Shown piece after piece: positions 54,104 to 62,906 of a stretch of 64,000 nucleotides of DNA (its first letter is position 1; each line of letters begins with the position of its first letter). Both the position numbers and the translations under genes were made by a program. This stretch comes from Hyphomicrobiales bacterium (GTDB lineage: Bacteria > Pseudomonadota > Alphaproteobacteria > Rhizobiales > Rhizobiaceae). The notes under the pieces are model-generated. The model ran no database searches. It saw only the letters and a list, made by a program, of their open reading frames with translations, and was not told the origin of the DNA. The stretch covers positions 103,883 through 167,882 of the forward strand of contig UCJD01000009.1 of assembly GCA_900472605.1 (NCBI GenBank), read 5' to 3'.

Positions 54104-55315
54104 ATGAGCCTTTCATCCACCACACCCGAGACTGTTGCCGCGCCAACGATCTCGCCTTTGATGACATTCCTGTTCGCCGCCGCCTGCGGGCTCGTGGCCG
54201 CCAATCTCTATTACGGCCAGCCGCTTGCCGGCCCGATCAGCGCCTCGCTCGGCTTCAGCCCGGCCGCCACCGGCCTGATCGTCACCCTGACGCAAATCGG
54301 CTATGGCCTCGGCCTGCTGCTGATCGTGCCGCTCGGCGACCTCATGGAAAACCGCAAGCTGGTGCTGACCCTGGTCATAGCCTCGGCCGTGTCGCTGATC
54401 GGCGCCGCGCTATCGACGACACCCACCATGTTCCTGACCGCCTCGCTCTGTATCGGCATGGGCTCGGTGGCCGTTCAGGTCCTTGTGCCCTTCGCCGCCA
54501 ATATGGCGCCCGATGCCTCGCGCGGACGCGTCGTCGGCAATGTCATGAGCGGCCTGCTCTGCGGCATCATGCTCGCCCGCCCGGTCGCGAGCTTCCTCGC
54601 CGAGGCCACTTCCTGGCACGTCGTCTACTATGCGTCGGCCGTCGTCATGGTCCTGCTTGCCGCGATCCTGCGCGTTCAGCTGCCTGTCCGCACCCCGCAC
54701 ACCCGGCTGAGCTACGGAGCGCTGCTCGCCTCCATGGCGCATCTCGCCATGCACTCCCGCGTCCTGCAGCGACGCGCCCTCTATCAGGCCGGCATGTTCG
54801 GCGCCTTCAGCCTGTTCTGGACGACGACGCCGCTCTTGCTCGCCAGCCCCGCCTTCGGCCTCACGCAGAACGGCATCGCGCTCTTTGCACTCGCCGGTGC
54901 CGCAGGCGCCATCGCCTCGCCGATCGCCGGCCGCCTCGCCGACCGCGACCTCGGCAAGATCGCCTCGACGATGGCCATGCTCTGCGGCATCACCGCCTTC
55001 CTGATCAGCCATTTCGCGACCGATGGCTCCGCGCTCGCGCTGACGCTGCTGACGGCAGCCGCCATCATTCTCGATTTCGGGGTGACGACCAATCTGGTGG
55101 TCGGCCAGAGGGCGATCTATGCGATCAGCCCGGAGCACCGCAGCCGCCTCAACGGCCTCTTCATGGCGACCTTCTTCGCGGGCGGCGCACTCGGCTCTGC
55201 TATCGGCGGCTGGGCGTTCGCCACCGGCGGCTGGACGCTGGCAGCATGGATCGGCCTATGCTTCCCCAGCCTCGCCTTCCTGCTCTTCCTCACCGAGGGA
55301 CGCCGGAAGCGCTGA
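54104..55315 (+). CDS. MFS transporter (YdhP/AraJ-like)
   Basis: 403 residues with about 12 spans. N-terminal FLFAAACGLVAANLYYGQPLAGPISASLGFSPAATGLIVTLTQIGYGLGLLLIVPLGDLMENRKL fits MFS efflux pumps of the arabinose-export/chloramphenicol type. Likely in one unit with the TetR gene upstream. Substrate unknown. Confidence 0.87.
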   Translation: MSLSSTTPETVAAPTISPLMTFLFAAACGLVAANLYYGQPLAGPISASLGFSPAATGLIVTLTQIGYGLGLLLIVPLGDLMENRKLVLTLVIASAVSLIGAALSTTPTMFLTASLCIGMGSVAVQVLVPFAANMAPDASRGRVVGNVMSGLLCGIMLARPVASFLAEATSWHVVYYASAVVMVLLAAILRVQLPVRTPHTRLSYGALLASMAHLAMHSRVLQRRALYQAGMFGAFSLFWTTTPLLLASPAFGLTQNGIALFALAGAAGAIASPIAGRLADRDLGKIASTMAMLCGITAFLISHFATDGSALALTLLTAAAIILDFGVTTNLVVGQRAIYAISPEHRSRLNGLFMATFFAGGALGSAIGGWAFATGGWTLAAWIGLCFPSLAFLLFLTEGRRKR

Positions 55316-55365
55316 ACGATTGCAAAGGCGCGACGCTTCACTCCGCCCTACGAGGCACGCAGGCG

Positions 55366-55785
55366 TCACGCACCCAATGCGTCGAACTTGATCCGGGCGG
55401 AGCGGACGGCCTCATGGTTGTTCTCCGCCCAGTTCAAAAGCAGCGCCAGTGTCTGGTAAAGCGACTGCCCGAGATCCGTCAGCCGGTACTCGACGCTCGG
55501 CGGCTTGGTCGGAAACACCTCGCGCTCGATATAGCCGTCGCGCTGCAGATCGCGCAAAGTCTGCGTCAGCATGCGCTGCGAAATATCCGGAATCATACGG
55601 CGCAGCTCACCGAAACGGTAAGGCCGCTGCGACAGCGCCTCCAGCATCAGCGTCGACCACTTGCCGCCGATCTGCTGCATCATGTCCCGCACCGGACAAT
55701 TGTTGAAATCGAGCTTGGAGAGATCGACCTCGTGCCGCACGCGCGGCTCGGCCTTGCTCTTCAGGGTGACGACGGTGCCGGCCAT
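55366..55785 (-). CDS. HxlR-family regulator
   Basis: 139 residues. Winged-helix HxlR domain beginning [61 protein letters not shown]. The Cys in NCPVRD is the redox- or electrophile-sensing Cys in QorR/YodB-like members. It is divergent from the NAD(P)H reductase gene with 123 bp between, the same arrangement as qorR-qorA pairs. ATG at 55785 (MAGTVV) follows AAAAGGGAAC. Confidence 0.9.
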   Translation of the reverse strand: MAGTVVTLKSKAEPRVRHEVDLSKLDFNNCPVRDMMQQIGGKWSTLMLEALSQRPYRFGELRRMIPDISQRMLTQTLRDLQRDGYIEREVFPTKPPSVEYRLTDLGQSLYQTLALLLNWAENNHEAVRSARIKFDALGA

Positions 55786-55908
55786 GCTGCTGGTTCCCTT
55801 TTGGTAACTTACGGCGCAAAAACTGCCTCCTTTACAGCCACCGGTCAATCCCTATTTTAGCCCTAGTCTCTTTTCGAGACCAGCAATCGAACCTAGAGGT
55901 TTACAGAC

Positions 55909-56796
55909 ATGAGCGAAACGATCCTCATCACCGGTGCCGCCGGCCAGCTCGGCCAGCGTGTCATCCATCACCTGCTCGAGACCTACAAGGTTCCCGCGGC
56001 CAACCTGATCGCCGCCAGCCGCGACACCTCCAAGCTGGCAGACCTCGCTGCCAAGGGCGTCCAGACCCGCAAGGCCGATTTCGACGACGCCGCTTCGCTG
56101 GAAGCCGCCTTCAAGGGCGCCGACCGCGTGCTCATCATCAGCACCGATGCGCTCGCCGTTCCCGGCCAGCGCCTGAAGCAGCACACGACCGCCGTCGCCG
56201 CCGCCGTCAAATCAGGCGTCAAGCACATTGCCTATACCTCGATGCCTTCGCCCGACAAGTCGCTCGTCACCTTCGCGCCGGATCACCTCGGCACCGAAAA
56301 CGCCGTCAAGGCAAGCGGCCTGCCCTACACGATCATCCGCAATGCCTGGTATCTCGACAATTACATGCATTCCATGCCGCACAATCTGCAGGGCGGCAGC
56401 TGGTACACGGCATCGGGCGACGGCAAGGTTCCGAACATCTCGCGTGAAGATTGCGCCCTCGGCGCCGCGGCAGCGCTTGCCTCAGGCACCAAGGACAGCA
56501 CCACCTACACGCTGACAGGCGCGCAGTCGCTTTCCGCTGACGAAATCGCCGCCGCCATCTCCGAGGCCGCCGGCAAGCCGCTCGCCGCCGTGAAGGTGAC
56601 CGACGACCAACTGCGCCAGGGCCTGCTCGGCGCCGGTCTTCCTGATTTTGTCGCCGATATGCTGGTTTCGGCCGACGCCAATGTCCGCACCGGCAACTTC
56701 GATCACGTGACCGAGGACTTCACCAAACTGACCGGCAAGCAGCCGCAGTCGCTGAAGGACTACTTCGTGGCCAACAAGGCAGCGCTTGTCGCCTGA
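55909..56796 (+). CDS. NmrA/QorB-type NAD(P)H reductase
   Basis: 295 residues of the atypical SDR5 class: N-terminal TILITGAAGQLGQRVIHHLLE, a central KHIAYTSMPSPDKS, and GSWYTASGDGKVPNISREDCA. Resembles QorB (quinone reductase) and NmrA-like proteins. Divergent to HxlR, whose redox Cys suggests induction by quinones or diamide-type stress. Terminator at 56821. Confidence 0.88.
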   Translation: MSETILITGAAGQLGQRVIHHLLETYKVPAANLIAASRDTSKLADLAAKGVQTRKADFDDAASLEAAFKGADRVLIISTDALAVPGQRLKQHTTAVAAAVKSGVKHIAYTSMPSPDKSLVTFAPDHLGTENAVKASGLPYTIIRNAWYLDNYMHSMPHNLQGGSWYTASGDGKVPNISREDCALGAAAALASGTKDSTTYTLTGAQSLSADEIAAAISEAAGKPLAAVKVTDDQLRQGLLGAGLPDFVADMLVSADANVRTGNFDHVTEDFTKLTGKQPQSLKDYFVANKAALVA

Positions 56797-56820
56797 TAGC
56801 GCTTCCCCTTGACGCCACGA

Positions 56821-56850
56821 CCCGCTCCGCACCACCGGAGCGGGTTTTTG
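56821..56850 (+). terminator. Terminator of the NmrA-like gene
   Basis: CCCGCTCCG and CGGAGCGGG around a 6-nt loop, followed by TTTTTG. Confidence 0.85.
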
Positions 56851-56866
56851 TTTGGCCAAACCGGAC

Positions 56867-57619
56867 TTAGATCTTCTGGCCGCAGGCGCGGCAGAAGCGG
56901 CGCACGGTCTCGGCCATGCCGAACTCCAGCGCATCCGCCGTCAGCCCGTGGCCGATCGACACTTCAGCAAGCTTCGGGATACGCTTGACCAGCGGCGGCA
57001 GATTGGCAACGGTGAGATCATGTCCGGCATTGACGCCGAGCCCGATCGCCAGCGCCGCATCCGCCGTCTTGCCGAGCGCTTCGAGGATCGGCCCCACCCG
57101 CTCCGGCGCGTCGTAACAGCCGCCATAGGGGCCGGTGTAGAGCTCGATCCGGTCGGCACCGACCGCCTTGGCGATGGCCACCGCCTCCTCGTCACCGTCC
57201 CCATCGGCAAACAGCGATACGCGCGTGCCCATCTTCTTCAGCCGCGCGATCACATCCGTCAACAGTGCGCGGTCCTTGCGAAAGTCCCAGCCGTGATCGG
57301 ACGTCGCCTGCGAGGGATGATCCGGCACCAGCGTCACCTGCTCGGGCGCGGCCTTGGCGCAAAGCTCGAGGAACTCGTCCGTCGGATACCCCTCGATGTT
57401 GAACTCCGCTTCCGGAAACTCGTCGTCAACAAGGTTGCGGATAACGGGCAGATCGGAGAAGCGGATATGCCGCTCGTCGGGCCGCGGATGCACCGTCAGC
57501 CCGCTCGCGCCCGATTTGAGCGCGATACGGCCCAGCGCCTCGACGCTTGGCCAGGGCAGATCACGGCGATTGCGCAGCATGGCGATGGCGTTGAGATTGA
57601 CGGAAAGCGTGGTGGGCAT
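56867..57619 (-). CDS. pdxJ: Pyridoxine 5'-phosphate synthase
   Basis: 250 residues, TIM barrel. It condenses 1-deoxyxylulose-5-phosphate with 3-amino-2-oxopropyl phosphate to PNP. Blocks: [34 protein letters not shown] (His), [15 protein letters not shown] (Glu), [44 protein letters not shown]. The ATG at 57619 matches the family start. Confidence 0.95.
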   Translation of the reverse strand: MPTTLSVNLNAIAMLRNRRDLPWPSVEALGRIALKSGASGLTVHPRPDERHIRFSDLPVIRNLVDDEFPEAEFNIEGYPTDEFLELCAKAAPEQVTLVPDHPSQATSDHGWDFRKDRALLTDVIARLKKMGTRVSLFADGDGDEEAVAIAKAVGADRIELYTGPYGGCYDAPERVGPILEALGKTADAALAIGLGVNAGHDLTVANLPPLVKRIPKLAEVSIGHGLTADALEFGMAETVRRFCRACGQKI

Positions 57620-58048
57620 GGCGAGTTTCCATTCAATGAAAGAAGCTGCCCCGCTTTTAAGCCAAGGACGCGATCGCAGCCAACGAGATTCGTGCATGTT
57701 TCCATGCGAATTTCTGATTGATGGCCGGCCGACGCCATGTTGCCACAAGCAAAGTAACGCCGACGGTAAGGCAAATTAGAAAAACGATTAAGCACCACAG
57801 GCAAAAACGCGCCGGGAGCTTCTCTCAGAAGTTGCGATTCCACCGCATGTACATTCGACTATTATTTACAAGTGACTATTTTTAAGGATAACAAATCAGT
57901 CGTTTAACGCATAGTGTGATCGCAATGGGTCATCAGATCAACGATCCGTTGCTTTGCATTTCGACTGGAAATGCATCGTCAAAACAGCTCGACCGCGCCC
58001 GTATCCATGTCATGCGCGCAATTGATCATGCGTAGAACAGGAGGGCTC
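57620..58048. other. Divergent intergenic region between pdxJ and the MerR-type gene
   Basis: About 430 bp with no convincing gene. It contains an inverted repeat GCATTTC-GACTG-GAAATGC (57956-57974), about 75 bp before the MerR-type start and a candidate operator, and a small GCATG/CATGC hairpin near 57693-57706. Confidence 0.45.
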
Positions 58049-58738
58049 ATGTCCGAACGACATAAGCACGCTGCACGACCAAACGCTCCGCCCCAGGCGC
58101 CTCCCGATTTCAGGTTCCTGCCGCGCGTCACGCGCCCGGTCAGCTTGCCCGGCGGCATGGTCGCGATTGCCGACATGGCCAACGCTTTCGGCGTCACCCA
58201 CCGGACCCTGCATTTCTACGAGGAGAAGGGCCTCATCGCCTCGAGCCGCATCGGGCTGATGCGGGTATACGAGCATGCCGACATCAGGCGCATGGCCGTC
58301 ATCAATGTCTGTCGCGAGGCGGGCATGCCGGTGGCTGTCATTCAGGAACTGATGGCCGATCTGTGCAAATCCACCTCCCAGCAGGATGCCGATGCCGTCT
58401 TCGCCGCCGCCCTGACCTCGCGAAAGCGCGAACTGACGGCGGAAATGTCGACGCTGCATCGCCAGCTTCAGCAGGTGACCGAACTGCTTGAGAACGCCGC
58501 CCCCGGCGACGAACCGCCGCTCAACGACAACCAGCACGAACGCGCCCTCACCGAACAGGAATATCGCTGCCTCGTGCTGATGACCGAAGGACTATCGACC
58601 CAACGCATCGCCCGCACGCTTGATCTCAAGGAAGAGGACGCGAAATCGACCGAAACGGCGATTATCCGCAAGCTCGATACCAACAACCGCTTCCAGGCGA
58701 TCGCCAAGGCGGTGCTGCTCGGCATCGTCCAGATTTAG
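58049..58738 (+). CDS. MerR-family regulator with C-terminal LuxR-type helix-turn-helix
   Basis: 229 residues. MerR HTH at about 38-105 (VAIADMANAFGVTHRTLHFYEEKGLIASSRIGLMRVYEHADIRRM), then a helical dimer coiled coil (RKRELTAEMSTLHRQLQQVTELLE). The C-terminal segment, about 166-229 (LTEQEYRCLVLMTEGLSTQRIARTLDLKEEDAKSTETAIIRKLDTNNRFQAIAKAV), has the pattern of a GerE/LuxR DNA-binding domain. Two DNA-binding modules in one chain is unusual for MerR. Strong AGGAGGG ribosome site fixes the ATG. Confidence 0.85.
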   Translation: MSERHKHAARPNAPPQAPPDFRFLPRVTRPVSLPGGMVAIADMANAFGVTHRTLHFYEEKGLIASSRIGLMRVYEHADIRRMAVINVCREAGMPVAVIQELMADLCKSTSQQDADAVFAAALTSRKRELTAEMSTLHRQLQQVTELLENAAPGDEPPLNDNQHERALTEQEYRCLVLMTEGLSTQRIARTLDLKEEDAKSTETAIIRKLDTNNRFQAIAKAVLLGIVQI

Positions 58739-58744
58739 AAAACC

Positions 58745-59872
58745 TCAGCGGACGATCGTCAGCGTTTCCGCCGCGCGCGTGATGGCGGTGTAGAGCCAGC
58801 GCTCCCTGGTATCGCGAAACGCCCAGCTTTCATCGAACAGCACGACATTGTTCCACTGCGAACCCTGCGCCTTGTGCACGGTCAGCGCATAGCCGAAGTC
58901 GAACTCGTCGTAGCGTTTGCGCGTATTCCATGGAATCTCACCCTCGACATCCTCGAAGGCCTGCTTCAAGAGCTTGATCTTCGCCGCCCCGCGATCGATA
59001 TCGTCGTCTTCAGGCCGGATCAGGAGGTTGATCCCCGGCTTCGTCGTCTCCTTCGACGACGTCATCACCTGCCAGAGCGAACCGTTGAGCAGACCCTTGG
59101 CGGGATCGTTGCGCAGGCAGACCAGCTTGTCGCCTGTCTGCGGATAATCGGCCGTGAATCCTTTCAGCTCGCGCAGCCGCTGATTATAGCGCCGCCGCGT
59201 ACGGTTCGTGCCGACAAGCACCTGGTCGGCATCGAGCACCAGCGACTGGTTGACCTCGTTCTTAGAGATCACCTGCGCCGAGCCGTAATCGCCATACATG
59301 ATCTCCTTGCCCTCGCGCACCTGCATGGCGAGCCCGATGATCGGGTTGTCGCGCGCCTGCCGGTGGATATCGGTCAAGAGATAGTCGGGCTCCTGGTTGG
59401 TGAAGAAACCGCCACCTGAAACAGGTGGTAGCTGACCGGGATCGCCGAGAACGAGAATCGGCGTACCGAAGCTCATCAGGTCCTTGCCCAGCGCCTCATC
59501 GACCATCGAGCATTCGTCGACGACGATCAGCGCCGCCTTGGCGACTGGGCTCTGGCGGTTGATGGTGAACATCGGCGCGATCGAGGTCTTGCCTGTCTCC
59601 TCGTCCTCCACGGCTTCTTCGCCGCGCGGACGATAGATCAGCGAATGCAGCGTGCGCGCATTGCTGGCACCACGCGTGCGCAACACCTGCGCCGCCTTGC
59701 CCGTGAACGCCGCGAACAGCACCTCGCCGTCGACATGCTCGGCGAAATGCCGCGCAAGCGTCGTCTTTCCGGTGCCGGCATAGCCGAACAGGCGAAAAAT
59801 CGGGGCCTTGCCCTCCTTCAGCCATTTGGCAACGGCTTTCAGGGCTTCGTCTTGTTGCGGAGCAAATTGCAT
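58745..59872 (-). CDS. Short RecD/Dda-like DNA helicase
   Basis: 375 residues, superfamily 1. Walker A FGYAGTGKTTLA, motif Ia FTGKAAQVLRTRGA, Walker B IVVDECSMVD, motif III LGDPGQLPPVSGGGF, motif V/VI ALTVHKAQGSQW and YTAITRAAE. It lacks the long N-terminal domain of RecD2, so it resembles Dda-type 5'-3' helicases common in Rhizobiales. A TTG at 59878 is an alternative start. Role: DNA repair or recombination, unproven here. Confidence 0.88.
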   Translation of the reverse strand: MQFAPQQDEALKAVAKWLKEGKAPIFRLFGYAGTGKTTLARHFAEHVDGEVLFAAFTGKAAQVLRTRGASNARTLHSLIYRPRGEEAVEDEETGKTSIAPMFTINRQSPVAKAALIVVDECSMVDEALGKDLMSFGTPILVLGDPGQLPPVSGGGFFTNQEPDYLLTDIHRQARDNPIIGLAMQVREGKEIMYGDYGSAQVISKNEVNQSLVLDADQVLVGTNRTRRRYNQRLRELKGFTADYPQTGDKLVCLRNDPAKGLLNGSLWQVMTSSKETTKPGINLLIRPEDDDIDRGAAKIKLLKQAFEDVEGEIPWNTRKRYDEFDFGYALTVHKAQGSQWNNVVLFDESWAFRDTRERWLYTAITRAAETLTIVR

Positions 59873-60046
59873 GATCAATCGACTTGGCAGGATTCGTCAG
59901 CGATAGGCAACCGCAAAATTGTCAGCGTCGACCCACCTTTCGCGCCTGATCGAAAAATCGGACGACACCACGGAATAAAATCGCGCCCCGTTCTGTCTCA
60001 TGTCAGGCAACGCAAACCGCGTGCGCCCAACCCGAGGAGACATTCG

Positions 60047-60427
60047 ATGAAATCCGCGAAATTCCTGATCGCTCTCGCGCTCGCATCCGCAGCCGCCACC
60101 GCCGCCTTCGCCGCCCCGCCCGTGAAGACGGTCGAATCCGCCAAGGGCAAGGTTCTCGCCGGCGAAAACGGCATGTCGCTCTACACCTTCAAGAAGGACA
60201 AGATGGGCGTTTCCAATTGCTACGACGATTGCGCCAAGAACTGGCCACCGCTGATGGCCGATAGCAATGCCAAGCCGGAAGGGGCATACTCGATCGTGGA
60301 CCGCAAGGACGGCATGAAGCAATGGGCGAAGGACGGCATGCCTCTCTACTTCTGGGTCAAGGACAAGAAGATGGGCGACATCACCGGTGACGGCGTCAAG
60401 GATGTGTGGGATGTCGCAAAGCCATAA
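60047..60427 (+). CDS. Secreted-repeat (COG4315-type) protein
   Basis: 126 residues: Sec signal (FLIALALASAAATAAFA), then two YTFKKDK-type repeats: GMSLYTFKKDKMGVSNCYDDCAKNWPPL and GMPLYFWVKDKKMGDITGDGVKDVWDV. This tandem is the 'secreted repeat of unknown function' found in periplasmic proteins next to ECF sigma factors. Function unknown. ATG 60047 behind GAGGAGAC. It is 21 bp upstream of the sigma-factor gene. Confidence 0.85.
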   Translation: MKSAKFLIALALASAAATAAFAAPPVKTVESAKGKVLAGENGMSLYTFKKDKMGVSNCYDDCAKNWPPLMADSNAKPEGAYSIVDRKDGMKQWAKDGMPLYFWVKDKKMGDITGDGVKDVWDVAKP

Positions 60428-60448
60428 GAACAGGCCGGGCTCGATCGC

Positions 60449-60964
60449 ATGAAGCCACCCGCACCCGAAACATTCGAGGGCCAGATCCTGGCCCTCCTCC
60501 CGTCGCTCAGGCGCTACTCCCGAAGCCTGACGCGCTCCGACAGCGATGGCGAGGACCTGCTGCAGGACTGCGTCGAGAAGGTGCTCGCCCGCCGCGCGCA
60601 GTGGCGTGGCCTGAACCTGCGCGGCTGGGTGCTGACGATCATGACCAACCTCTACCGCAACCAGCGCCGCACCACCGTGCGCGGCAACTTGGTCGATATG
60701 GACGGTGCCGTGGATGTGGCCGCGCCCGAAACATCCGCCGACCCGCTCGAGCGCTCCCGTCTGGAAGACGCGCTGAACGGCCTGTCGGAAGATCACCGCG
60801 CCGTGCTGATGCTTATCGTCATCGAGGGTTACACCTATCAGGAAGTGGCGGCCATGCTCGACATACCCCTGGGCACCGTCATGTCGCGCCTTTCGCGCGC
60901 CCGTCAGCAGCTGGCAGAACACATGAAATCAGACAATGTCATTACGCTTCGGAGACCGAAATGA
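60449..60964 (+). CDS. ECF-type RNA polymerase sigma factor
   Basis: 171 residues with sigma region 2 (LPSLRRYSRSLTRSDSDGEDLLQDCVEKVLARRAQWRG.LNLRGWVLTIMTNLYRNQRR) and region 4 (LNGLSEDHRAVLMLIVIEGYTYQEVAAMLDIPLGTVMSRLSRARQQL). Its stop overlaps the anti-sigma ATG (ATGA). Likely responds to a periplasmic stress signal via the membrane anti-sigma factor. Confidence 0.92.
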   Translation: MKPPAPETFEGQILALLPSLRRYSRSLTRSDSDGEDLLQDCVEKVLARRAQWRGLNLRGWVLTIMTNLYRNQRRTTVRGNLVDMDGAVDVAAPETSADPLERSRLEDALNGLSEDHRAVLMLIVIEGYTYQEVAAMLDIPLGTVMSRLSRARQQLAEHMKSDNVITLRRPK

Positions 60965-61743
60965 ACGCCGCCGACCAACCCGTGACCGAAGCGGACCTGC
61001 ACGCCTACACCGACGGTCTCTTGCCAGCCGCCGACCGCGCGCGCATCGAGGCGTGGTTGCGCGATAATCCCGACGATGCCGCCGGGATCGCCGAATGGCA
61101 GACGCAAAATGCCGGCATCAAGGCGATGTTCTCAGGCTACGATAAAAGCAGGCCCGGCGATGCCGATATGGTCGGCAGGCCACCTGTCCTCTCTCCATGG
61201 TCGAAGCGTCTCGCGGCGGTCGCGGCAACCATCGCCGTCTTTGCTGCCGGCACCCTTGCCGGCCATTACGGCCCCGCTTTGTTGGAACGCCCCCACCTGC
61301 AGCTGACAGCCCAGGAAGCCTTTCCGAAGGAAGCGCAGAACGCCTTTCTGGTCTACGCCAGCGAAGTCCGTCATCCCGTCGAGGTCTTTGCCGACGAGGA
61401 GGCTCATCTTGCCACCTGGCTCGGCAAGCGGCTGGCCATATCGAACCTGAAGGTTCCCGATCTCACGAGCCTGAACTACCATCTCGTCGGCGGCCGCCTG
61501 CTGCCTGTCGATGGCAAGCCGGGCGCGATGTTCATGTACGAGAACCAGAGCGGCGAACGCCTCACCGTCCTCGTCGGCCGCAACGCGGCGAACAAGACAA
61601 CAAGCTTCCGCTTCGCCTCCGCCGATAACCTCGAGACCTTCTACTGGATCGACGGCGAACTCGGCTACGCCGTTACCGGCGAAATCTCACGCGAGGCGCT
61701 GAGGAAGGTCGCCGAAGAGTGCTATCGGCAGTTCCCCTCGTGA
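60961..61743 (+). CDS. Membrane-bound anti-sigma factor
   Basis: 260 residues: a cytoplasmic N-terminal anti-sigma domain (TEADLHAYTDGLLPAADRARIEAWL), one membrane span (about 83-100, LAAVAATIAVFAAGTLAGHY) and a periplasmic sensor domain. No HxxxCxxC zinc motif is visible, so it is not a ZAS-type factor. Co-translated with the sigma factor, which it should sequester. Confidence 0.88.
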   Translation: MNAADQPVTEADLHAYTDGLLPAADRARIEAWLRDNPDDAAGIAEWQTQNAGIKAMFSGYDKSRPGDADMVGRPPVLSPWSKRLAAVAATIAVFAAGTLAGHYGPALLERPHLQLTAQEAFPKEAQNAFLVYASEVRHPVEVFADEEAHLATWLGKRLAISNLKVPDLTSLNYHLVGGRLLPVDGKPGAMFMYENQSGERLTVLVGRNAANKTTSFRFASADNLETFYWIDGELGYAVTGEISREALRKVAEECYRQFPS

Positions 61744-61773
61744 AGACATCACCATCAGGAGACATAAGCACTC

Positions 61774-62130
61774 TCAGCGCTGCGGATCATTCGCGAGCGC
61801 AATCGGCTTGCCATGCGGCGTTGCCTCGGCGGCCCGCTGCCAGCTCTGCTGCAGGGACGCGATCGTCTCGGCATCCGCCACGCCACGGGCAACGAGGATC
61901 GCCGACAACGCCGCCACCCAGCAATCGAAATAATCGCTGCCATCCTCCGCCCGGCCGGGCTTATGCAGCTCACCGGACAAAGCCTCGGCCCACTCGGCCC
62001 ATGAAAACAGCCCGCGCTCGTGCAGATGCACCGTCATCGCAAACGCCTCAGCGGCCCACGGCTCCGGAAACACCGGCTCGCCATCTTGGGAGCGCGGCAG
62101 TTGCGGTGATTGGGCAAGCGGCGAGCGCAT
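61774..62130 (-). CDS. Nitrile hydratase accessory/activator protein
   Basis: 118 residues of the nitrile hydratase activator (P14K-like) family: LPRSQDGEPVFPEPWAAEAFAMTVHLHERGLFSWAEWAEALSGELH and YFDCWVAALSAIL. It helps load cobalt into NthA. The ATG at 62130 follows a remnant nthB stop by one base, the original coupled position. It is now 873 bp from the real nthB stop because of the Doc/antitoxin insertion. Confidence 0.85.
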   Translation of the reverse strand: MRSPLAQSPQLPRSQDGEPVFPEPWAAEAFAMTVHLHERGLFSWAEWAEALSGELHKPGRAEDGSDYFDCWVAALSAILVARGVADAETIASLQQSWQRAAEATPHGKPIALANDPQR

Positions 62131-62131
62131 G

Positions 62132-62176
62132 TCACACTGGGTCAAGATAGCTCTCCCAGGCATTGAATGAGGTCGA
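62132..62176 (-). pseudogene. Remnant of the nthB 3' end (14 codons)
   Basis: Reads STSFNAWESYLDPV-stop, matching the real NthB C-terminus ([15 protein letters not shown]) at 9 of 13 aligned residues, with a shared ATGCCTGGGA block. It lies exactly where nthB would have ended before the accessory ATG. An in-frame TGA precedes it. Confidence 0.7.
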
Positions 62177-62225
62177 TCATACTGATTTCCTTGGTACCAG
62201 GACGAAAATTGCCGGGCCCTTTGTC

Positions 62226-62651
62226 TTACGGCTTGGGATTTGGCACCAGGCGATCTCTGACAATCGCGACCACCTCGTCAAACGAGATTTTATCGTCCAT
62301 CAGCTGCTCGACAGCCTTTGCAACAAATAGTTTTGCGGCTTCCGCTTGCTGGGGGTCACGATCATATAGGAGCGTGTAGCCATTCAATGCCAGGAAGTAG
62401 CGTGCAGCGGCCCAAGCCGTCCGCTTATTGCCTTGCCCGAAACCGTGAGCTTTTCCCACGCCATAGATCATGTGCGCGGCAAGAACGGCAAAATCCGTCT
62501 CCCCATATGCAAATTGGTTTCTGGCGCGATCAATTCCGGCTTCTATCGCCCCCATGTCACGAACAAGGTGAGGCTCCCCGGTCGCTCCGACAGCCCGCTT
62601 GTTGAAATGAACGACATGGTCAGCCGCCACCCAAACGGGTTCCTCGCTCAC
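62226..62651 (-). CDS. doc: Doc/Fic-type toxin
   Basis: 141 residues of the Doc branch of the Fic fold (kinase-like AMP/phosphotransferases; P1 Doc phosphorylates EF-Tu). The Fic motif reads HGFGQGNKRTAW (69-80); catalytic His69 and the anion-binding GNKR are kept, but the metal-binding Asp/Glu of the classic HxFx(D/E)xNKR is Gln73. The start is a GTG overlapping the upstream stop (GTGA). Second gene of the cassette splitting the nitrile hydratase operon. Confidence 0.9.
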   Translation of the reverse strand: MSEEPVWVAADHVVHFNKRAVGATGEPHLVRDMGAIEAGIDRARNQFAYGETDFAVLAAHMIYGVGKAHGFGQGNKRTAWAAARYFLALNGYTLLYDRDPQQAEAAKLFVAKAVEQLMDDKISFDEVVAIVRDRLVPNPKP

Positions 62652-62899
62652 TTGGCAAGATGCTCCATAATGACGGCATCTTCTTCGAGCAGATAATCCA
62701 TGAATGCATCTGGATCGAGCGGAACGGGCTTAATCGCGGTCGCGGACTTGCCAACATCGCGCCCGCGCTTAGGCAAAGCATTGTTCTGACTCACGACCGC
62801 GGAAGACGTCCCGGCTTTGGCATCTCTGCCTACCAGAACGTAAGACCCATCACGCGTGGATCGCGTCTGAGAACCCACTTTGACGCTTTTCTTGCTCAT
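62648..62899 (-). CDS. Putative antitoxin partner of Doc
   Basis: 83 residues: basic Ser/Lys-rich N-terminus (MSKKSVKVGSQTRSTRDGS) and an acidic C-terminus PLDPDAFMDYLLEEDAVIMEHLAK, compatible with a C-terminal helix that plugs the toxin. It does not look like Phd, so the antitoxin type is uncertain; the call rests on its position, size and GTGA coupling to doc. It is preceded by a near-consensus promoter with an operator-like repeat. Confidence 0.6.
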   Translation of the reverse strand: MSKKSVKVGSQTRSTRDGSYVLVGRDAKAGTSSAVVSQNNALPKRGRDVGKSATAIKPVPLDPDAFMDYLLEEDAVIMEHLAK

Positions 62900-62906
62900 G
62901 CTTGCA

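Noticed and set aside
54031..55860. 609-codon frame overlapping the MFS gene at 54104
   Set aside because: Arg/His/Pro-rich translation without motifs; the MFS frame has regular membrane spans.
60001..60046. EcfG-like GGAAT...CGTT promoter upstream of the secreted-repeat gene
   Set aside because: The spacer between the two elements is too short for a general-stress promoter.
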